Below are positions 9,901-20,813 of a DNA stretch of 64,000 bases, piece after piece. A program made the translations under genes and the position numbers. The DNA is taken from assembly GCF_014851395.1 (NCBI RefSeq), contig NW_024041484.1:5280183-5344182 (forward strand), given 5' to 3'. The notes under the pieces are model-generated. The model saw only the letters and a program-made list of their open reading frames with translations. It did not search any database and was not told the DNA's origin. Each line of letters begins with the position of its first letter. Positions within the stretch are counted from its first letter, which is position 1. This DNA comes from Micropterus salmoides (taxonomy: Eukaryota; Chordata; Actinopteri; Centrarchiformes; Centrarchidae).

Positions 9901-12109
9901 CTTCCTGTTAGACATGCTAGCAGCGTGACTTCATGGACAGCAGTGTCTGTCTGTTCATCCATCTGTTCACAATTTTGGTCCAGGCTGAAAGCAAAGTTAT
10001 GAATTGTGACGTCGTTGTTGGTCCCCTGACTTTTCCTCTCGCACCACCGTCAGGTCCAAGGTCAAAGTTTTCATGTGTCCAATACTAAAGTTATATATAT
10101 ATATATAATACCTGCAAAACTTGTGACATCACAACTTTGTGTTTATTGCTAATGAGCAAGTGTCAGCAAGCTAACATGGTGAAGATGTGACAAGATGTGT
10201 TTGTTTCTCCTCTACAGGAAGTGGGAATCACCGCTACTTCATGGGCTACCTGTTCTTCCTGCTCTGCATGATCTGCTGGATGATATACGGCTGCATTTCC
10301 TGTGAGTAGAAGAACCCTTTAAATTTCTTTCCCTCGTTTTCACACTTGACTCGCTCTGTTTGTCTGCCAGCTCCTTGACTTCTCTCTTGTTTCCCTCAGA
10401 CTGGAGGATCCACTGTGCCACCAGTTATGCCAAGGATGGTTTCTGGCTCTATCTGACCCAGATCGCCTCCTGCTCTCCCTGGATGTTCTGGATGTTCCTC
10501 AACAGCATCTTCCACTTCATGTGGGTGGCCGTGCTCATCATGTGTCAGCTATACCAGGTCTGGGTTTACATTTGATACACAAAACACATTTAAAACATTA
10601 ATTAAAACTAGGATTTAAAATTGAGTTTTACACATAGGCATCAATTCTTCTACTCTAAACTGATAACTGCTACAATCTGAATATCAGTAGGTATTTATGT
10701 CTGTGATACTGATGTCTTTGCTTGTGTCTCTCTTAGATTGCTGCTTTGGGAATCACCACCAACGAGAGGATGAACGCTCGGAGATACAAGCACTTTAAAG
10801 TCACAGCCACATCCATTGAAAGCCCGTTCAAGTAAATGATCTTCTGTTATTTTTTTTTTACTACAGAGGGCAGTCTCTCATTATTTCAGCTCGTTTCAGT
10901 AATAACATTAAAGGCTTGGTTCTCCCAAATTAGGACATATCTTCTCTAGGGGTGGGAATCGCAGGGTACCTCACGATATAATACACGTTACATGGCTCAC
11001 GATAACGATACAGCAATTCAGCTACATGAATCATACTTCATGATGATGTATCATTCATGTAGTGTAGGAATAATCTGTAGGAATAATCCCCCCCCACCCC
11101 CCCCTTAAATCTTTATTGCAAAAAGAGGAATAGAGGGTACATGGGACATAAAGAAGTATACAAAACAGTATACAAATATAAAAGAAGACACTAATAATAA
11201 AAACTTTGCCAGGGGTAGTCTATTATATTATCTAAAGATATTAAGAGGACCATATGTTGACAGTTTTCACAGCCTTTTTGTTTTTGGATTTAGAAATTAA
11301 ATTGATATAATGTACAACCTCCATGGAGAAAAAGTCCAAAGCTACGTTTTTACTGCTGAATTTACAATTGTCATTAGAATAAATACATTTATAATAAAGT
11401 ACTTATTTTCATCCGAGGAGCAAGTGAATGCACAGTGAGCCATTTATTGCAATTCACAACCCCCACCACTAGATGGCACTAAAACTTTAAAGGGGAATTT
11501 AAGTCTGTTTCCAGGTGTTGGTGAAACACTACTGCTTAAAGCCTTTTTTAGCTCCAGTGGGAGCATTGTGAAGTCCGCTAAGTGTCAACTTGAGTCAGCA
11601 TCAGTTGGGGCTGAAGACAACAAGTTTGAAAATGACAAAAAAGGGGTGTGTGGAGAAGAACTTAGCTCTGTGGCTACACGCCTCTGTAGCTCCTCATCTC
11701 TGCTTGAGGCTAGCAGCTGGGCGCTACATTAGCTGCTACTAGCATTACACACCTAAATCTTGGACCGTACTGTCAGCATTTGAGTTGCATTGTGGGTAAT
11801 GTTGGTGCCAGGTTTTGACTTGGAAGTGGAACAAAAGGGAAAATACCTCTGTTTCTGTTGCATAGAAATAATACAAAAAGTAGTTGTTACTCTTCCTGCG
11901 CAATCGGAATGGTGGCGTCTGTTTCCTTACACCACTTATGTTCTCTTTCTCTCTCTCTGTCCCTCTCCAGCCATGGCTGCTTCAGAAATCTCATAGATTT
12001 CTTCGAGATCCGCTGCTGCGGTCTGATCCGGCCCGTGACGGTGGACTGGACCACACAGTACACAATAGAATACGACCAGACGTCTGGCTCGGGCTACCAG
12101 CTGGTGTAG
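849..12109 (+). CDS. zdhhc17: Palmitoyltransferase ZDHHC17 (HIP14), C-terminal half, 9 exons; 5' part lies outside the window
   Basis: Exons: 849-991, 1981-2081, 6620-6744, 7654-7716, 7820-7913, 10218-10301, 10400-10557, 10737-10831, 11971-12109 (1002 nt, 333 residues plus TAG). The joined frame stays open and has the polytopic DHHC acyltransferase layout: membrane segments in exons 1-3, a cysteine-rich domain ending in Asp-His-His-Cys (codons at 7880-7891), two more membrane segments, and a TTxE motif (Thr-Thr-Asn-Glu, exon 8). The catalytic Cys lies 165 residues before the C-terminus, as in human ZDHHC17 (Cys467 of 632). The missing N-terminus should hold the ankyrin repeats that recruit substrates such as huntingtin and SNAP25. 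ZDHHC17 S-palmitoylates proteins at the Golgi and on vesicles. The close paralogue ZDHHC13 is less likely because it has a DQHC motif. All introns are GT-AG except the second, which is AT-AC. Confidence 0.96.
1981..2081 (+). CDS. zdhhc17: zdhhc17 exon ending at a U12-type AT-AC donor
   Basis: The acceptor CTGTGCAG precedes the exon. It encodes FFDHSMHSALPLGIYLATKF and then an aromatic membrane segment ending Trp-Asn-Asp. The exon ends on the first base of the Asp codon. The following intron starts ATATCCTTTT, the minor-spliceosome donor. No GT donor in this position joins in frame to the next exon; reading through meets a stop at 2114-2116. Confidence 0.95.
2082..6619 (+). other. Intron with U12-type AT-AC splice sites (4538 bp)
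   Basis: The 5' end reads ATATCCTTTT, an exact match to the U12 AT-AC donor consensus. The 3' end has TTCCTTAAC at 6601-6609, the U12 branch-site consensus, followed about 11 bases later by the terminal AC at 6618-6619. There is no polypyrimidine tract next to the acceptor, as expected for a U12 intron. The Asp codon is completed across the junction and the protein stays collinear with human ZDHHC17. Apart from a copy of a dispersed repeat near the donor (2133-2269) I see nothing recognisable inside; open frames at 2435-2797 and 2899-3192 look like chance. Confidence 0.92.
2133..2269 (+). repeat. Fish dispersed repeat, copy 1 (same family as 38878-39035)
   Basis: It runs from CAGTTTAACATTTTGGGAA through CTTGCCAAGAGTTA to TTAGCTCAGCTTAGCATAAA and GCCAGGCTACC. 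The same blocks occur reverse-complemented at 38878-39035. It starts about 50 bases inside the U12 intron. Confidence 0.55.
6620..6744 (+). CDS. zdhhc17: zdhhc17 exon after the U12 intron
   Basis: The exon begins with the last two bases of an Asp codon directly after the AC acceptor and ends Lys-Lys-Lys before GTGAAG. It encodes the end of a membrane helix (PFLINTLALFYNFGKSW) and SDPGIIKASEEQKKK, the cytosolic stretch leading to the cysteine-rich domain. The Asp-Pro-Gly motif is characteristic of DHHC enzymes. Confidence 0.95.
7654..7716 (+). CDS. zdhhc17: zdhhc17 63-nt exon, start of cysteine-rich domain
   Basis: The exon is phase 0 at both ends, after CTCCAG and before GTAAAT. It encodes TIVELAETG and then FCSTCL, the first Cys-X2-Cys zinc ligands of the DHHC cysteine-rich domain. 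Confidence 0.95.
7820..7913 (+). CDS. zdhhc17: zdhhc17 catalytic DHHC exon
   Basis: The exon runs from TTTACAG to GTATGT. It encodes IRKPIRSKHCAVCNRC, then KFDHHCPWVGNCVG. Zinc-binding Cys and His residues are all present, and the Asp-His-His-Cys active site is at 7880-7891. This Cys takes the acyl group from acyl-CoA before passing it to the substrate. Confidence 0.97.
9178..9767. mobile_element. Nonautonomous DNA element with inverted termini
   Basis: The left end has GACCCTGGATATACTTGCTT and then TTTAAC. The right end (9735-9765), reverse-complemented, has GCCCTGAATATACTTGCTTT and then TAAC. The inside is CpG-rich and has no transposase. The target duplication could not be defined. Confidence 0.55.
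9930..10190 (-). repeat. Fish dispersed repeat (family also at 23340-23600 and 56315-56625)
   Basis: On the minus strand it shows in order the blocks TTTCAGCCTGGACCAAAAT, GTCAGGGGACCAACAA, TTTGACCTTGGACCTGA, a TTTTGCAGGTATTA block, AACACAAAGTTGTGATG, and CTCATTAGC next to GCTTGCTGACA. These blocks are shared with the two other copies in the window. It interrupts nothing coding. Confidence 0.55.
10218..10301 (+). CDS. zdhhc17: zdhhc17 exon, third membrane segment of the catalytic half
   Basis: The exon is bounded by CTACAG and GTGAGT. It encodes SGNHRYFMGYLFFLLCMICW and an ensuing MIYGCIS, the hydrophobic helix just after the DHHC domain. Confidence 0.95.
10400..10557 (+). CDS. zdhhc17: zdhhc17 exon, lumenal loop and last membrane segment
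   Basis: The exon is bounded by CCTCAG and GTCTGG and lies only 98 bp from the previous one. It encodes YWRIHCATSYAKDGFW, then a hydrophobic helix (WMFWMFLNSIFHFMWVAVLI) ending Cys-Gln-Leu-Tyr-Gln. Confidence 0.95.
10737..10831 (+). CDS. zdhhc17: zdhhc17 exon with TTxE motif
   Basis: The exon is bounded by TCTTAG and GTAAAT. It encodes ALGITTNERMNARRYKHF. TTNE is the TTxE motif that packs near the DHHC active site. The exon ends on two bases of an Asn codon. Confidence 0.95.
10948..11480. repeat. Compound repeat in last zdhhc17 intron
   Basis: GGGGTGGGAATCGCAGGGTA and CACGATATAATAC resemble the start of a fish interspersed element, and ATTGCAATTCACAACCCCC at about 11446 resembles its end. 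Between them sit a perfect tandem duplication of TGTAGGAATAATC (11063-11075, 11076-11088), a poly-C run and an AT-rich segment that may be a separate insertion. Confidence 0.4.
11971..12109 (+). CDS. zdhhc17: zdhhc17 terminal coding exon
   Basis: A long CT-rich tract and CTCCAG precede the exon. It encodes HGCFRNLIDFFEIRCCGLIR and ends IEYDQTSGSGYQLV before TAG at 12107-12109. The C-terminus is nearly identical to mammalian ZDHHC17 and fixes the gene identity. Confidence 0.96.
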
Positions 12110-14885
12110 AGGAAGGAGAGGAAGAGAAGAGAAGGGGGGGTGGGCAGTCAAGCGGCGCCGGCTGGAAGGAAGTTTGGAAGGATCACCCTCCCCACCCCCC
12201 GGCCTTCATATCGGAGCGATGCTGTTTTCGGGAGCGCTTGCTTTTTTGGACCATCTCTCCCTCACCAATCAAATGACTTTGGAAAAAATATCAGCCAGGA
12301 CTAGCATGCTGTTACAGGGCAACGCCACACCTACACCCCATCCTCTCCCTCAGCCCCCACCATGTTTATTACTATTACTACTACTACTATTCTACATCAG
12401 ACTCCATTACTGTACCTCCACTGCTATCAAACCCCTCCACCTCGTCTCTTCTCCTGAGTCCTTTGGACGGTGCACCGCTGCGAGGCACGAGCGGAGAGGA
12501 GAGAGGCTGACGGCCGAGAGGAATTACAAAATAAAAGCTCTTCTGTTACCGGAGATGTGACGCTGCAGAGACAGCAGCACCATAAAGTGGCAGTATCGTT
12601 CTTTTCCCTTCCCACTTTATATCCTTATTTATGGTGTCCCTGTTGTTGTGCCCTGTGTGTATTTTTTTTGTTTTTGATTGGTTCAGGAACTCTGCTGTTC
12701 CTGTGATAACTGTCTGTGGTGGCCAGGGAAGCTGAAGGAAAGTTTCTTGTTCTGTTTATTTTTTTTTAACCTTGAATAGGTTTTAAAGTATGCTAGAGAT
12801 AAGGGAATGTCTTTTTAAGGTCTTGATTTTGCACCGTGATGAATTTTAAGTTGAGCTGATGAGAGTTGGCAACATAAGTTGGAACTTCTTCTCAGAGGAA
12901 AGTGTGGGGTTACAGCCGGAGCCACTGGAGGAGTCCAACTTCTCACCTGCTGAAATAAAGCTGCATCTGAGTGTTGTTGGGGTTTTTTTTGGCAAAGTAA
13001 TAGCCTATAAAAAAAACAATTTTGGTGCAGTATTGATGCAGGATTAAGTGCATGAATTGGGACTTCTCTAGTGGCGACCACTGTAGGCATGACAGAAATG
13101 ATCCTACAGACAATGTGATACAGGTATATTTATTTTTAAACTATTTATAGATAAAGTAAGGACGTTCTAGCGCCATCATTTTTACATTTCTCATCATTTT
13201 AACAGTAGGGGTTTTTTTTGGAGGAAAAGTGGTTAACCAAGTACCTGTAGCTATTTTGACATGGAAGCCCGGGAACTTTAGCATTAAACTCTATATAGAC
13301 AGGTACAGTGAGTGTATTTATTAACAGCAGAGTTGAGCATAAAAAGAGAATGCAGAAGGACAGACAAGTTTACAAGAAAGGTCCATTCCGTGTGTGTTTT
13401 TCTCAAAAAGCTGTAAAGTCTTACTTGTTTTGTTTGTCGTCTGTCTGCCTACAACATTGCACTGATCGTTTTTTTTTAGTGTTATTTTTTTTCTGTGTGT
13501 GTTGTTTTTTTTTTTGGCCGTTACTGAACACAAGGGCCCAGCAGCGCCGCTTCACACCGACGCTTCCATTGTTTACAGAGAGGAGGAGGAGGAGGAGGGG
13601 CCCCATCAGACACGGCCAACTCCCATCACTTCCTGTCTGGACCCCCAACCCCACCCCCGCGACAGTCGGCTCAGCCGCCACCGCCGCAGCAGCAGCAGGA
13701 TGGACTCAAGTGTAAAGAATGTGCATCTGTACATAAACAATATCCTTCTCTGTAACTCTTTTGTTCTTTTCGTCAGTGTTAGTTGAAGGTGCTCCTGGAG
13801 ACCTTTTTTAGTTTTGTTTTTTGGGGATTTCTTCCAACCAAATGGAAAGAAGAAAGTCAAGTGACTATACTCCAAGTGTATGACTGTAGCTTTTAGTGAT
13901 GTCCGACACTGCTGTCTATAGGCAAGCCTCCTGAATTTCCCCCAGCCACGAAACTCCACTGCATGTACGATGCTTGGGACAGCTGGGCTCTCGCCGCCCA
14001 ACCCGTCGACCCCGTCCCGTCCCGCCCCGTCATCGTCATCACCATGGTGACAGCCCGGCAAGCCACGTGTCTGTATATAGTGAATGTTAAGTATTTGCAA
14101 GTACTTTTCTTCATTATGTTCATTTGTCTTTTTTTTTTCTTTTTTCTTTATCTTTCTATCAGATCCAGTGTGTTTAGTGGAAGTTTCCTTTCAGGTCGCC
14201 AGGCCCTCCTGTGCAAGTGTGTAATATATTTGAATGTTCCATGCTTGTGGACTCTGTAGTCAATAGTCATCCTAAAGGTCTTTTTTAATTTTATTTGTAT
14301 GTCATATACCGCTGGGTTTGTTATACCACTGGATGTACAAATTGTAAAGCAAAGACACTAGAGAACTAAGGCAGACGCCAACTTTTTTTTTTTGTTTTCT
14401 AAAAGCTGAAATGTGATCATGCAATAGTTTTAAGGATAGAGGGAGGTTATATTACATTAAGGCCTCCGAAACTTTTGGGCCTCATGTTTGCATCATCAGA
14501 AGGGTACGGTTATGTCGTGATTCCAAGTTTCACACCCCCCCATCTCGCTAACCAACCACTGATGTCACTTCTGCCCTAGAAAGACAACACACAGCAGCTA
14601 TTTTTGTTGTGCGTCAAAGGTCATGACAAGGCTGTAGATTTCATATCAGTACAGGTAACTAACCACTTATGTTCTTATCTGCCTTTTAAGTACTTGCAGG
14701 CTAGTGTTTTTTGTTTTTTAGGGCAGAGTTCAGCACTCCCAGCTCATCCAGGACATGAATTCAAAGCCATTTCAGCCCTCACTAGTTCTTCCAGCAGCCT
14801 AAACGGTGTCCTTTCTGTCTCCCCTCTCACCCTCACCACGTGGGATAATAAAAGAATAAAAAAAAGACAAAGCACATAATCATTT
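12110..14885 (+). other. zdhhc17: zdhhc17 3' UTR (probable extent)
   Basis: No other gene is seen between the stop codon and the converging csrp2 gene, and mammalian ZDHHC17 has a long 3' UTR. AATAAA signals occur at 12530-12535, 12954-12959, 14847-14852 and 14855-14860; the last two overlap and are the likely distal site. Two Pumilio-type motifs lie at 13728-13735 (TGTACATA) and 14072-14079 (TGTATATA). Short open frames here are chance. The exact 3' end is inferred. Confidence 0.6.
14847..14860 (+). terminator. Probable distal polyadenylation signals of zdhhc17
   Basis: Two AATAAA hexamers at 14847-14852 and 14855-14860 lie in an A-rich run about 2.7 kb past the stop codon. This is inferred from sequence and position only. 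Confidence 0.5.
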
Positions 14886-15012
14886 CCAGTGCCTCTCTGC
14901 CCACCTTCAGACATCACTGTAACTCCGCTTCAGATGTAAACATATGGGCATGGTTCAGTTTTAATGGCTTTAATAATAAAATACAGTCAAATGTGAACAC
15001 GTGGTCAATGTT

Positions 15013-15018
15013 TTTATT
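15013..15018 (-). terminator. Probable csrp2 polyadenylation signal
   Basis: TTTATT on the plus strand is AATAAA on the minus strand, about 105 bases after the csrp2 stop codon. If it is used, the csrp2 and zdhhc17 transcripts end about 150 bp apart. A longer csrp2 3' UTR that overlaps zdhhc17 cannot be excluded. Confidence 0.45.
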
Positions 15019-15123
15019 TGTACCATGAGCATTGATTTCAACATAAAAGCAACTGAGGGAGAAAACACATGAAAAGGGCTGGCTGATGATTCTGTTGGAC
15101 AGAGGAATGATCCAGTTCACAAA

Positions 15124-15200
15124 TCACTGAGCGTGAACCAGAGCGCCGGCTCCTTGGCCATAACCGAATCCCTTTGGCCCGAAGTTCTTGGCGTAACACG
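15124..15200 (-). CDS. csrp2: csrp2 coding exon 5 (C-terminus)
   Basis: The exon follows a C-rich tract and CAG. It encodes [20 protein letters not shown] and then VHAQ-stop (TGA, 15126-15124). It completes LIM2 and its glycine-rich tail. Confidence 0.96.
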
Positions 15201-18200
15201 CTGTGGGGGGGGGGATATAGAAGAAACCAATTAACAGGCTGCAGACTCCAAAAGCTGCATCCTTATATTACTGATCAAAACTGCTATTTCAAAACTTGAG
15301 TAATTGTTTTAAGGTGATGTCTCTAAGCTCCACACAGCATGATGACATCAGCCAGGCCGGCTCTTTGCTAAAAGAAACTTATCAGAGGTGGAACAAAATT
15401 ATTTAATGTTGCTGGAACAGGCTGTCCTAAAGAGGAGGAAGGAACCTCAGCAGTGTGTGAATTATGTTAGTTTTCATTTCCATGTCATGCTAAACATGTG
15501 GCCCCTCCCTCATGGGATTACCAGACAACACTATAAATCAAGCATCCAAGACATGACAAGACATCTCCCAGTAATACAGGAAACCAAAAGAAAAATCATT
15601 ATATGCACAGTACATTATATACTATACCGACACTATAAAATTTATGTACAAAATTTAAATACATTTTGCACTAAAAAGCAGAAGAATGAATGCTGTTTGA
15701 ATGTATCTGGCTAACTAATGATAACTTTGATATGTGAACAACCAATTCGGTCTTTGTGGATCATCCATGTAGAACACAACAAACACACATTTTCTGTATC
15801 GTTGAGATGGCACATTGAATTTTTCTTATTCCAGCCTTCCACACACACTGTCCAGTTGAAACAGAGTGGTGAAACACCAGATTTCACCCAGGCACACACT
15901 TACTGTTTATCTTCTCATTATCAAGACGTACCTTAATAACTCCCACAGCTAATCCATCCATATTTTCCATCCCAAATCAAAAGCCTTCATGTCAGCATAC
16001 TGTCTTCCATATCAAGTGGCTAGTTCCATCACTTAGCTACACACATCTTCCATCATCATGACTGTATCACTTTTATTTGGAAGAAGATTTTGCAGTTGAG
16101 GGGTAACTCTGACCTCAGGGTGCTACAAACCTATTAGCACTGAGATGAGTTTGAGGTTTGACCGTGTTTTGAGTGACACTGTTTGACTTATCATGGTCAG
16201 ATAATGGCAGGCAGTAACTGATAACATTAAGGACGGCTCTGCTATATTAAAATGTAGTAAGCCGTGACAGTCAGCCTGCATGCACAAAACCAGTACAGCC
16301 TGAAACAGAAGCAGCTAAATGGAATTCAGCCACCATCCATTTACTATTTTCACCTTTGTCTTTCCTGCTCTGACGTGGCAAAATGTCTGCTGTAGTAATG
16401 GTTTCATGACGTCCTACTGCACATAATTTAAGAAGATATCTAATCTTTCAGAATAGAAAAATCACGTGGGTGTTTCCTGGGGGGAAACATTTTGAACTAA
16501 AGACCAGTTGATTGGGTACGGCTTGTCCAATCTGGGGCAAAAGCCAAAGCTGACACACGTAAATGTGTGTGTTTGCGTGTGTGCATGCAGAGAAAGCACA
16601 ATACATATTTCACGGTGCTGTTTCCCGGCTCTAACATTCAGAGCTGCTTATCTGCCATCAACATGTGTTGTTTAAAACAAGCTCACTACTCAAGCTGTGG
16701 TCAATCAACAAGGTAGTTTAAACAAAATGTTAAAGTGTTTGGAAGTCACTTTAGCTTTCTTTTGCAAAGACAGAGTCAGGCTGTCTCCATTAGAGGACAG
16801 TGAGCCGTCTGAGACGAACCTACTGATAGATAGCAGCAGCCAGAGTCTGGCCTGTTCGGGTTTAGAGCTGAGACGCGACATTTCTCCTCATCAGTACAAG
16901 GTTTCATTATGACATTCAGCAAACATCCATCTGCTGACATCTGGTTATGTGAGTGATCATGTCTGTTTCTTTGCCTGCCAGTGCGTGTCACTGTGTGCGC
17001 GTCTTCTGTTTAACCAAACCATCCCATCTCATCATGCTGTTGAGGAGAGAGAATCCAGTGTGGAGGTCAGACTGCAGATGTTTCTGCCCTCTGAATCTCT
17101 AACTGGACGGCGAGCAGCTCTGTTAGCTTGACGAGGCCAGTGTCGTCCAGCCAATGTCAAATAAAAGTCAAGGGGTTGTTGTTAGAGCCAGTACATCCAG
17201 TTCTGTTTTTTACTGATACAGTATGATCCCATCAGCTGCCAGCAGTGACTTGGCTACATAACGCTGTGGAACTGTTTAATCTATTCACAACCTGATATTT
17301 TTGGACCAATCTCTTGATTGAATTTACACGGGGAAAACATATACAGTTATAATAACATCAACAGTCACAACTGAAAAGATTATATTTGACAAACCGTTCT
17401 TTTGCCTTTTAAATGCCAGACCCTCGTAAGACCCTCTCAAGCTTGATGCACTGCAGTATCTCTTGAATCCATCTGTTGTGGGTGGGTGGGGAAGAATGCG
17501 TCCATTTAAGGAGTATGAGCCTCCTTGCCAGCAAGGAGGTGAATGCGATAATTCGCTGTGCATCAGGAAATGATGGGGGTCGAGTGAAGTCCAAAACATA
17601 CTTAATTGTGGAAATGACCAGAACATGTGCATGTAGTGTGGCGGTGACAGTCTATTAGGAAAAATGTTAGCTAGTTTTGCATTAATGAAATGGACCCTAT
17701 GTAAAATCTTACATTGTAGAAGATTGTGCCTGCCGCATATCAAGGAAGTGTGTACGAGGTCCAGTATGTGTCTCCATTGCTTATCCGACAGTCATCCTGA
17801 GGTCCTGGTCCCAGACGGCCCTCAGAGAGTCCAAGCATACTGGATGTATATTAAAAATATAATTATATATAACCGAGGTGAGCCCCCTTCTGTTAGTGTC
17901 AAGTGTCAGGGAAAAGTCCATCATGGAGTCTGGGGGGCAGTTGAGGAAATTGATTTTGTACGAAGTGCCGAATTTGAAAAAAGTGGAATAGATGGTTATT
18001 TGGCAAGCAGAGTTTTACTGACAGGTCCACAAATGAGGTAAAGATACCGTTAGTGTAAAAATCATTAATGGACTGGGGGCCCTTATGTGACCAAGTCTGA
18101 AATACTGGATCCGAACAGGAGGGTGAGAGTAGGTGGTTACGTCTATGAAGATTCTCAGTCATCCAGGTCATAGTTATCCAACGAAGGTTAAAATGAAGGG

Positions 18201-20813
18201 CAACTGGACTTGGTTGAAGCTACTGGAAGACGTTTCGTCCCTTATCCAAAGGACTTCTTCAGTTCTGACTGACTGGCAGAGAAACTCAGCTATTTAACCT
18301 CAGTGGGGTCGTTATCTCGGGTCATCGATACTGCTGGTTCGTTAGTGTTCCTTGTTGCTGTGACGACAGTCGTTACAGTCGTTGAGACTACCTGTGGCCA
18401 AGACTGAACGACCATCGTTGGTATCTTCACCTGAGGCCAATAGGTTACGTTTGTTGAGTTTCCTGGGAAGTGATGACGAGTGGTTACGAAAGACAGATGC
18501 TAGACCAGATGGGGTATGTAAACCAAACTGTTTCCTGAATGGATTCCAAATTTTTAAAGTGCTGGTCACAATTGGATTGTGCGCAACCGCCTTGACTGAG
18601 AGAGGTAACTGGGAGCAAACTACCGAACAAAGTGAAATGCGAGAAGAGCCTGTTTCCATCAAAGCCCACTGAGGTTGTTCACCTGGTACCAATTAAGTGT
18701 TCCAGAAAAGAAGTTTGTTGATATTGCAGGCCCAGTAGTACCAGCGAAGATTCGGCAGTGCCAGGCCACCTTCAGACCTGGGGAGTTGAAGGACCGATCT
18801 TTCAATATGTGCATGTCTGAAACGGGTTTATCATTTGATCAAGTGTGGAGAAGAAAGATTTATTGATTAATACTGGAATATGTTGAAAAGCAAAACATAT
18901 AAAAACTGTGGTAGCACCACCATTTTTTATCAGGTTAACATGTCCCATTTGAGAGAAGAATGGAGGACCATCTGGCCGGGCCTGATTTACAGCGTTCTAG
19001 TAATGGGCGAAATTTCTAAAAAAAAGCTCTGTGGTCGATTTGGTGATGAGGATCCCCAGCTATCTGAAACCGTCCGAAACCTTAAAGGGGAAGAGGGACT
19101 GAGGGAGCCCCTCAGCAGGTGAATTAATGGGGAGGTATTCGCTTTTCTCAAGGTTGAGCTTGTAGCTGGAAAGTATTTTAAACTGATCCAGGATGTTTAA
19201 GATAATGGGAAGAGAGGATGCCGGATGCGAAACGTAAAGTAGAAGGTCGTCTGTGTACAGGGAAAGCTTGTGTGACAGACCGAACCGAGTGATACCACTA
19301 AATCCCTCCTCCTCACGGAGCCAGATGGCCAAGGGCTCTACAGCGATGGCAAATAGCAATGGGGATAGCGGGCAACCTTGAGGGGTTCCGCGCACAAGAG
19401 AGAACATGGTCAGATCTCACTCCATTGGCATTGACCGCTGCGACAGGAGAGGCATAGAGGAGCTTGATCCATGAGATAAAAGTGGAACTAAAACATAATT
19501 TTTTAAGTATGTGGAAAAGGTAGGACCACTCCACCCTATCAAAATCGCCTTTTCCGCATCTAAAGAGAGCACTACTTCTGGTGAGTTAGTCGCAGGGGAT
19601 AAAATAACATTTAACAACCTCTTAGTATTAGAAAACAAATGCCTACCAGGAATAAAGCCACAACCTGATATTTTTAAATGACTAGTTAAACATTTTTATT
19701 AGCACATGTCATCAGTGATGTCAGTCACCATTACTAACGTTCAGGCTCAAAAGTCAGCAGCTGTAAATTTGACATGAATGAATCATAAGACACTAAAATG
19801 TATGTATATTGAACCGGTGAGCTGATCTAAGTGCTTACTTTGCCATGTCATCAGCTCCTTCCCGTTAGCTGGTATCATTTTGACCAGGTGGAATTCTCAC
19901 AGTGTGATCATACTGTACCTGCAGTTTGTTCTCTGTAGTCTGAGCCAGACTGGAAAGCTTTAGTGAGGCTTTTTAAAGGTTCTGTTAAAGGTTCTCTTAG
20001 CCTAATTATAAGTGAATGAGAGCCATTACGCGACTATTAGTGTGTCTCAATTCTGATACTTCCGTCAGTACACATGATTTCCAAAGGAAATGCAAAATTT
20101 ACTTTCATCAGAGAACATAACTTTGGACCACTCAGCAGCAGTCCAGTCCTTTTTGTCTTTAGCCCAGGCGAGACGCTTCTGACGCTGTGTCTTGTCCAAG
20201 AGTGGCTTGACACAAGGAATGCGAAACCCATGTCTTGCATATGTCTGTGCGTGGTGGTTCTTGAAGCTGCAGTCCACTCTTTGTGAATCTCCCCCACATA
20301 TTTGAATGGTTTTGTTTCACAATCCTCTCCAGGGTGTGGTTCTCCCTATTGCTTGTACACTTTTTTCTACCACATCTTTTCCTTCCCTTCGCCTCTCTAT
20401 TAATGTGCTTGGACACTCTTTAGCAATGACCTTTTGTGTCTTGCCCTCCTTGTGCAAGGAGTCAATGGTCGTCTTTTGGACAACTGTCAAGTCAGCGGTC
20501 TTCCCCATGATTGTGTAGCCTACAGAACTAGACTGAGACACCATTTAAAGGCCTTTGCAGGTGTTTTGAGTTAATTAGCTGATTAGAGTGTGGCACCAGG
20601 TGTCTTCAATATTGAACCTTTTCACAATATTCTAATTTTCTGAGATACTGATTTTGGGGTTTTCATTAGTTGTCAGTTATAATCATCAAAATTAAAAGGA
20701 ATGAACACATTGAAATATATCAGTCTGTGTGGAATGAATGAATATAATATCCAAGTTTCACTTTTTGAATGGAATTACTGAAATAAATCAACTTTTTGAT
20801 GATATTCTAAATT

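Larger units (their letters stand above)
7914..10217 (+). other. zdhhc17 intron with mobile-element remnants
   Basis: This 2.3-kb GT-AG intron contains an inverted-repeat element (about 9178-9767) and a minus-orientation copy of a fish dispersed repeat (about 9930-10190). The stretch 7914-9177 shows nothing recognisable; open frames there are chance. Confidence 0.7.

Noticed and set aside
12174..12560. 128-residue open frame after the zdhhc17 stop
   Set aside because: It lies entirely in the UTR, is Pro- and Leu-rich by composition, and overlaps other frames that are equally open.
13308..13786. Open frames in the zdhhc17 3' UTR
   Set aside because: They have low-complexity content and no family resemblance, and they lie after the stop codon of a known gene with a long 3' UTR.
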